Assembly (NCBI GenBank): GCA_964632135.1
Contig: CAZWEI010000064.1
Coordinates: 1 to 5,288, forward strand
Direction of reading: 5' to 3'
DNA: 5,288 nucleotides
From: JBFMAP01 sp964632135
GTDB lineage: Archaea > Micrarchaeota > Micrarchaeia > Burarchaeales > JBFMAP01
Part shown: positions 5,158-5,288 of the stretch, in pieces
How positions within the stretch are numbered: the first letter of the stretch is position 1
How the letters are laid out: every line of letters starts with the position of its first letter
Notes under the pieces: generated by a model
Database searches by the model: none
Told to the model about the DNA's origin: nothing
What the model saw: the letters and a program-made list of their open reading frames with translations, nothing else
Made by a program: the position numbers and the translations under genes

Positions 5158-5288
5158 ATGTCGCGAAGTAGCATTGAAGTCGAGGGGCTTGACTTGATTG
5201 ACAGAAAGATACTCTATCAGCTGGATTTGAACAGCCGGCAGCACATAAACAAGATAGCGAAAGCGGTAAGGGTTTCAAGAAATGTCGT
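5158..5288 (+). CDS. Lrp/AsnC-type transcriptional regulator, N-terminal part
   Basis: Only the first 43 codons lie in the window; the gene runs off the right edge. The visible part, GLDLIDRKILYQLDLNSRQ (residues 10-28) followed by INKIAKAVRVSRNV, is the characteristic start of Lrp/AsnC winged helix-turn-helix proteins: the LDxxDRKIL helix, then NSR, then the helix-turn-helix containing IAKxVxxS. The effector domain is not visible, so ligand and targets are unknown. Many family members regulate their own promoter, which here is shared with the divergent ankyrin gene. The start is supported by the TATA box about 25 bases upstream. Confidence 0.85.
   Translation, partial: MSRSSIEVEGLDLIDRKILYQLDLNSRQHINKIAKAVRVSRNV

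Noticed and set aside
5047..5244. Longer ankyrin protein starting at 5244 (or 5082), which would add a hydrophobic, membrane-like segment
   Set aside because: The extension reads antisense through the regulator gene and both promoters, and the near-perfect Shine-Dalgarno at 5052-5060 marks 5046 as the start.

Overview
The window looks like a piece of an archaeal chromosome, most likely from a small-genome lineage such as the DPANN group, although the phylum cannot be fixed from sequence reading alone. Three things point to archaea: GMP synthetase is split into separate ATP-pyrophosphatase and glutaminase genes, a PurP-type FAICAR synthetase is present (an archaeal enzyme), and the promoters are TATA-box promoters about 25 bases from start codons, which suggests leaderless mRNAs.

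Layout. Positions 15-1157 (minus) encode a PurP family protein. Divergent from it across 51 bases is guaAB (1209-2369, plus), the ATP-PPase subunit of GMP synthetase. The 10-base palindromic TATA element in the gap is almost equidistant from both start codons. Next come a 63-residue DUF5678-like protein (2418-2609) and a single-domain retropepsin-like aspartic protease (2614-3048), tightly coupled. One base further on, guaAA (3050-3622) encodes the glutaminase subunit. The two small genes therefore sit between the halves of one enzyme. They also lack the GCGC/GCGCGC words that fill the purine genes, so they look like an insertion or a recent acquisition.

guaAA converges, with a 5-base gap, on a 472-residue ankyrin-repeat protein (3628-5046, minus) that ends in a charged, purine-encoded tail. 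Its reverse strand supplies T-runs that may end guaAA transcription. A 111-base divergent promoter region (5047-5157) separates it from the start of an Lrp/AsnC-type regulator (5158 to the window edge, plus), which is cut off by the window.

Functionally, purP, guaAB and guaAA belong to the same pathway: PurP makes FAICAR on the way to IMP, and GuaAA/GuaAB convert XMP to GMP. The DUF5678/protease pair, the ankyrin protein and the regulator have no evident role in purine synthesis. The points most worth following up are the protease pair inside the GMP synthetase locus, the shared palindromic TATA box, two extra segments in GuaAB, and a changed ATP-site loop in the PurP protein.
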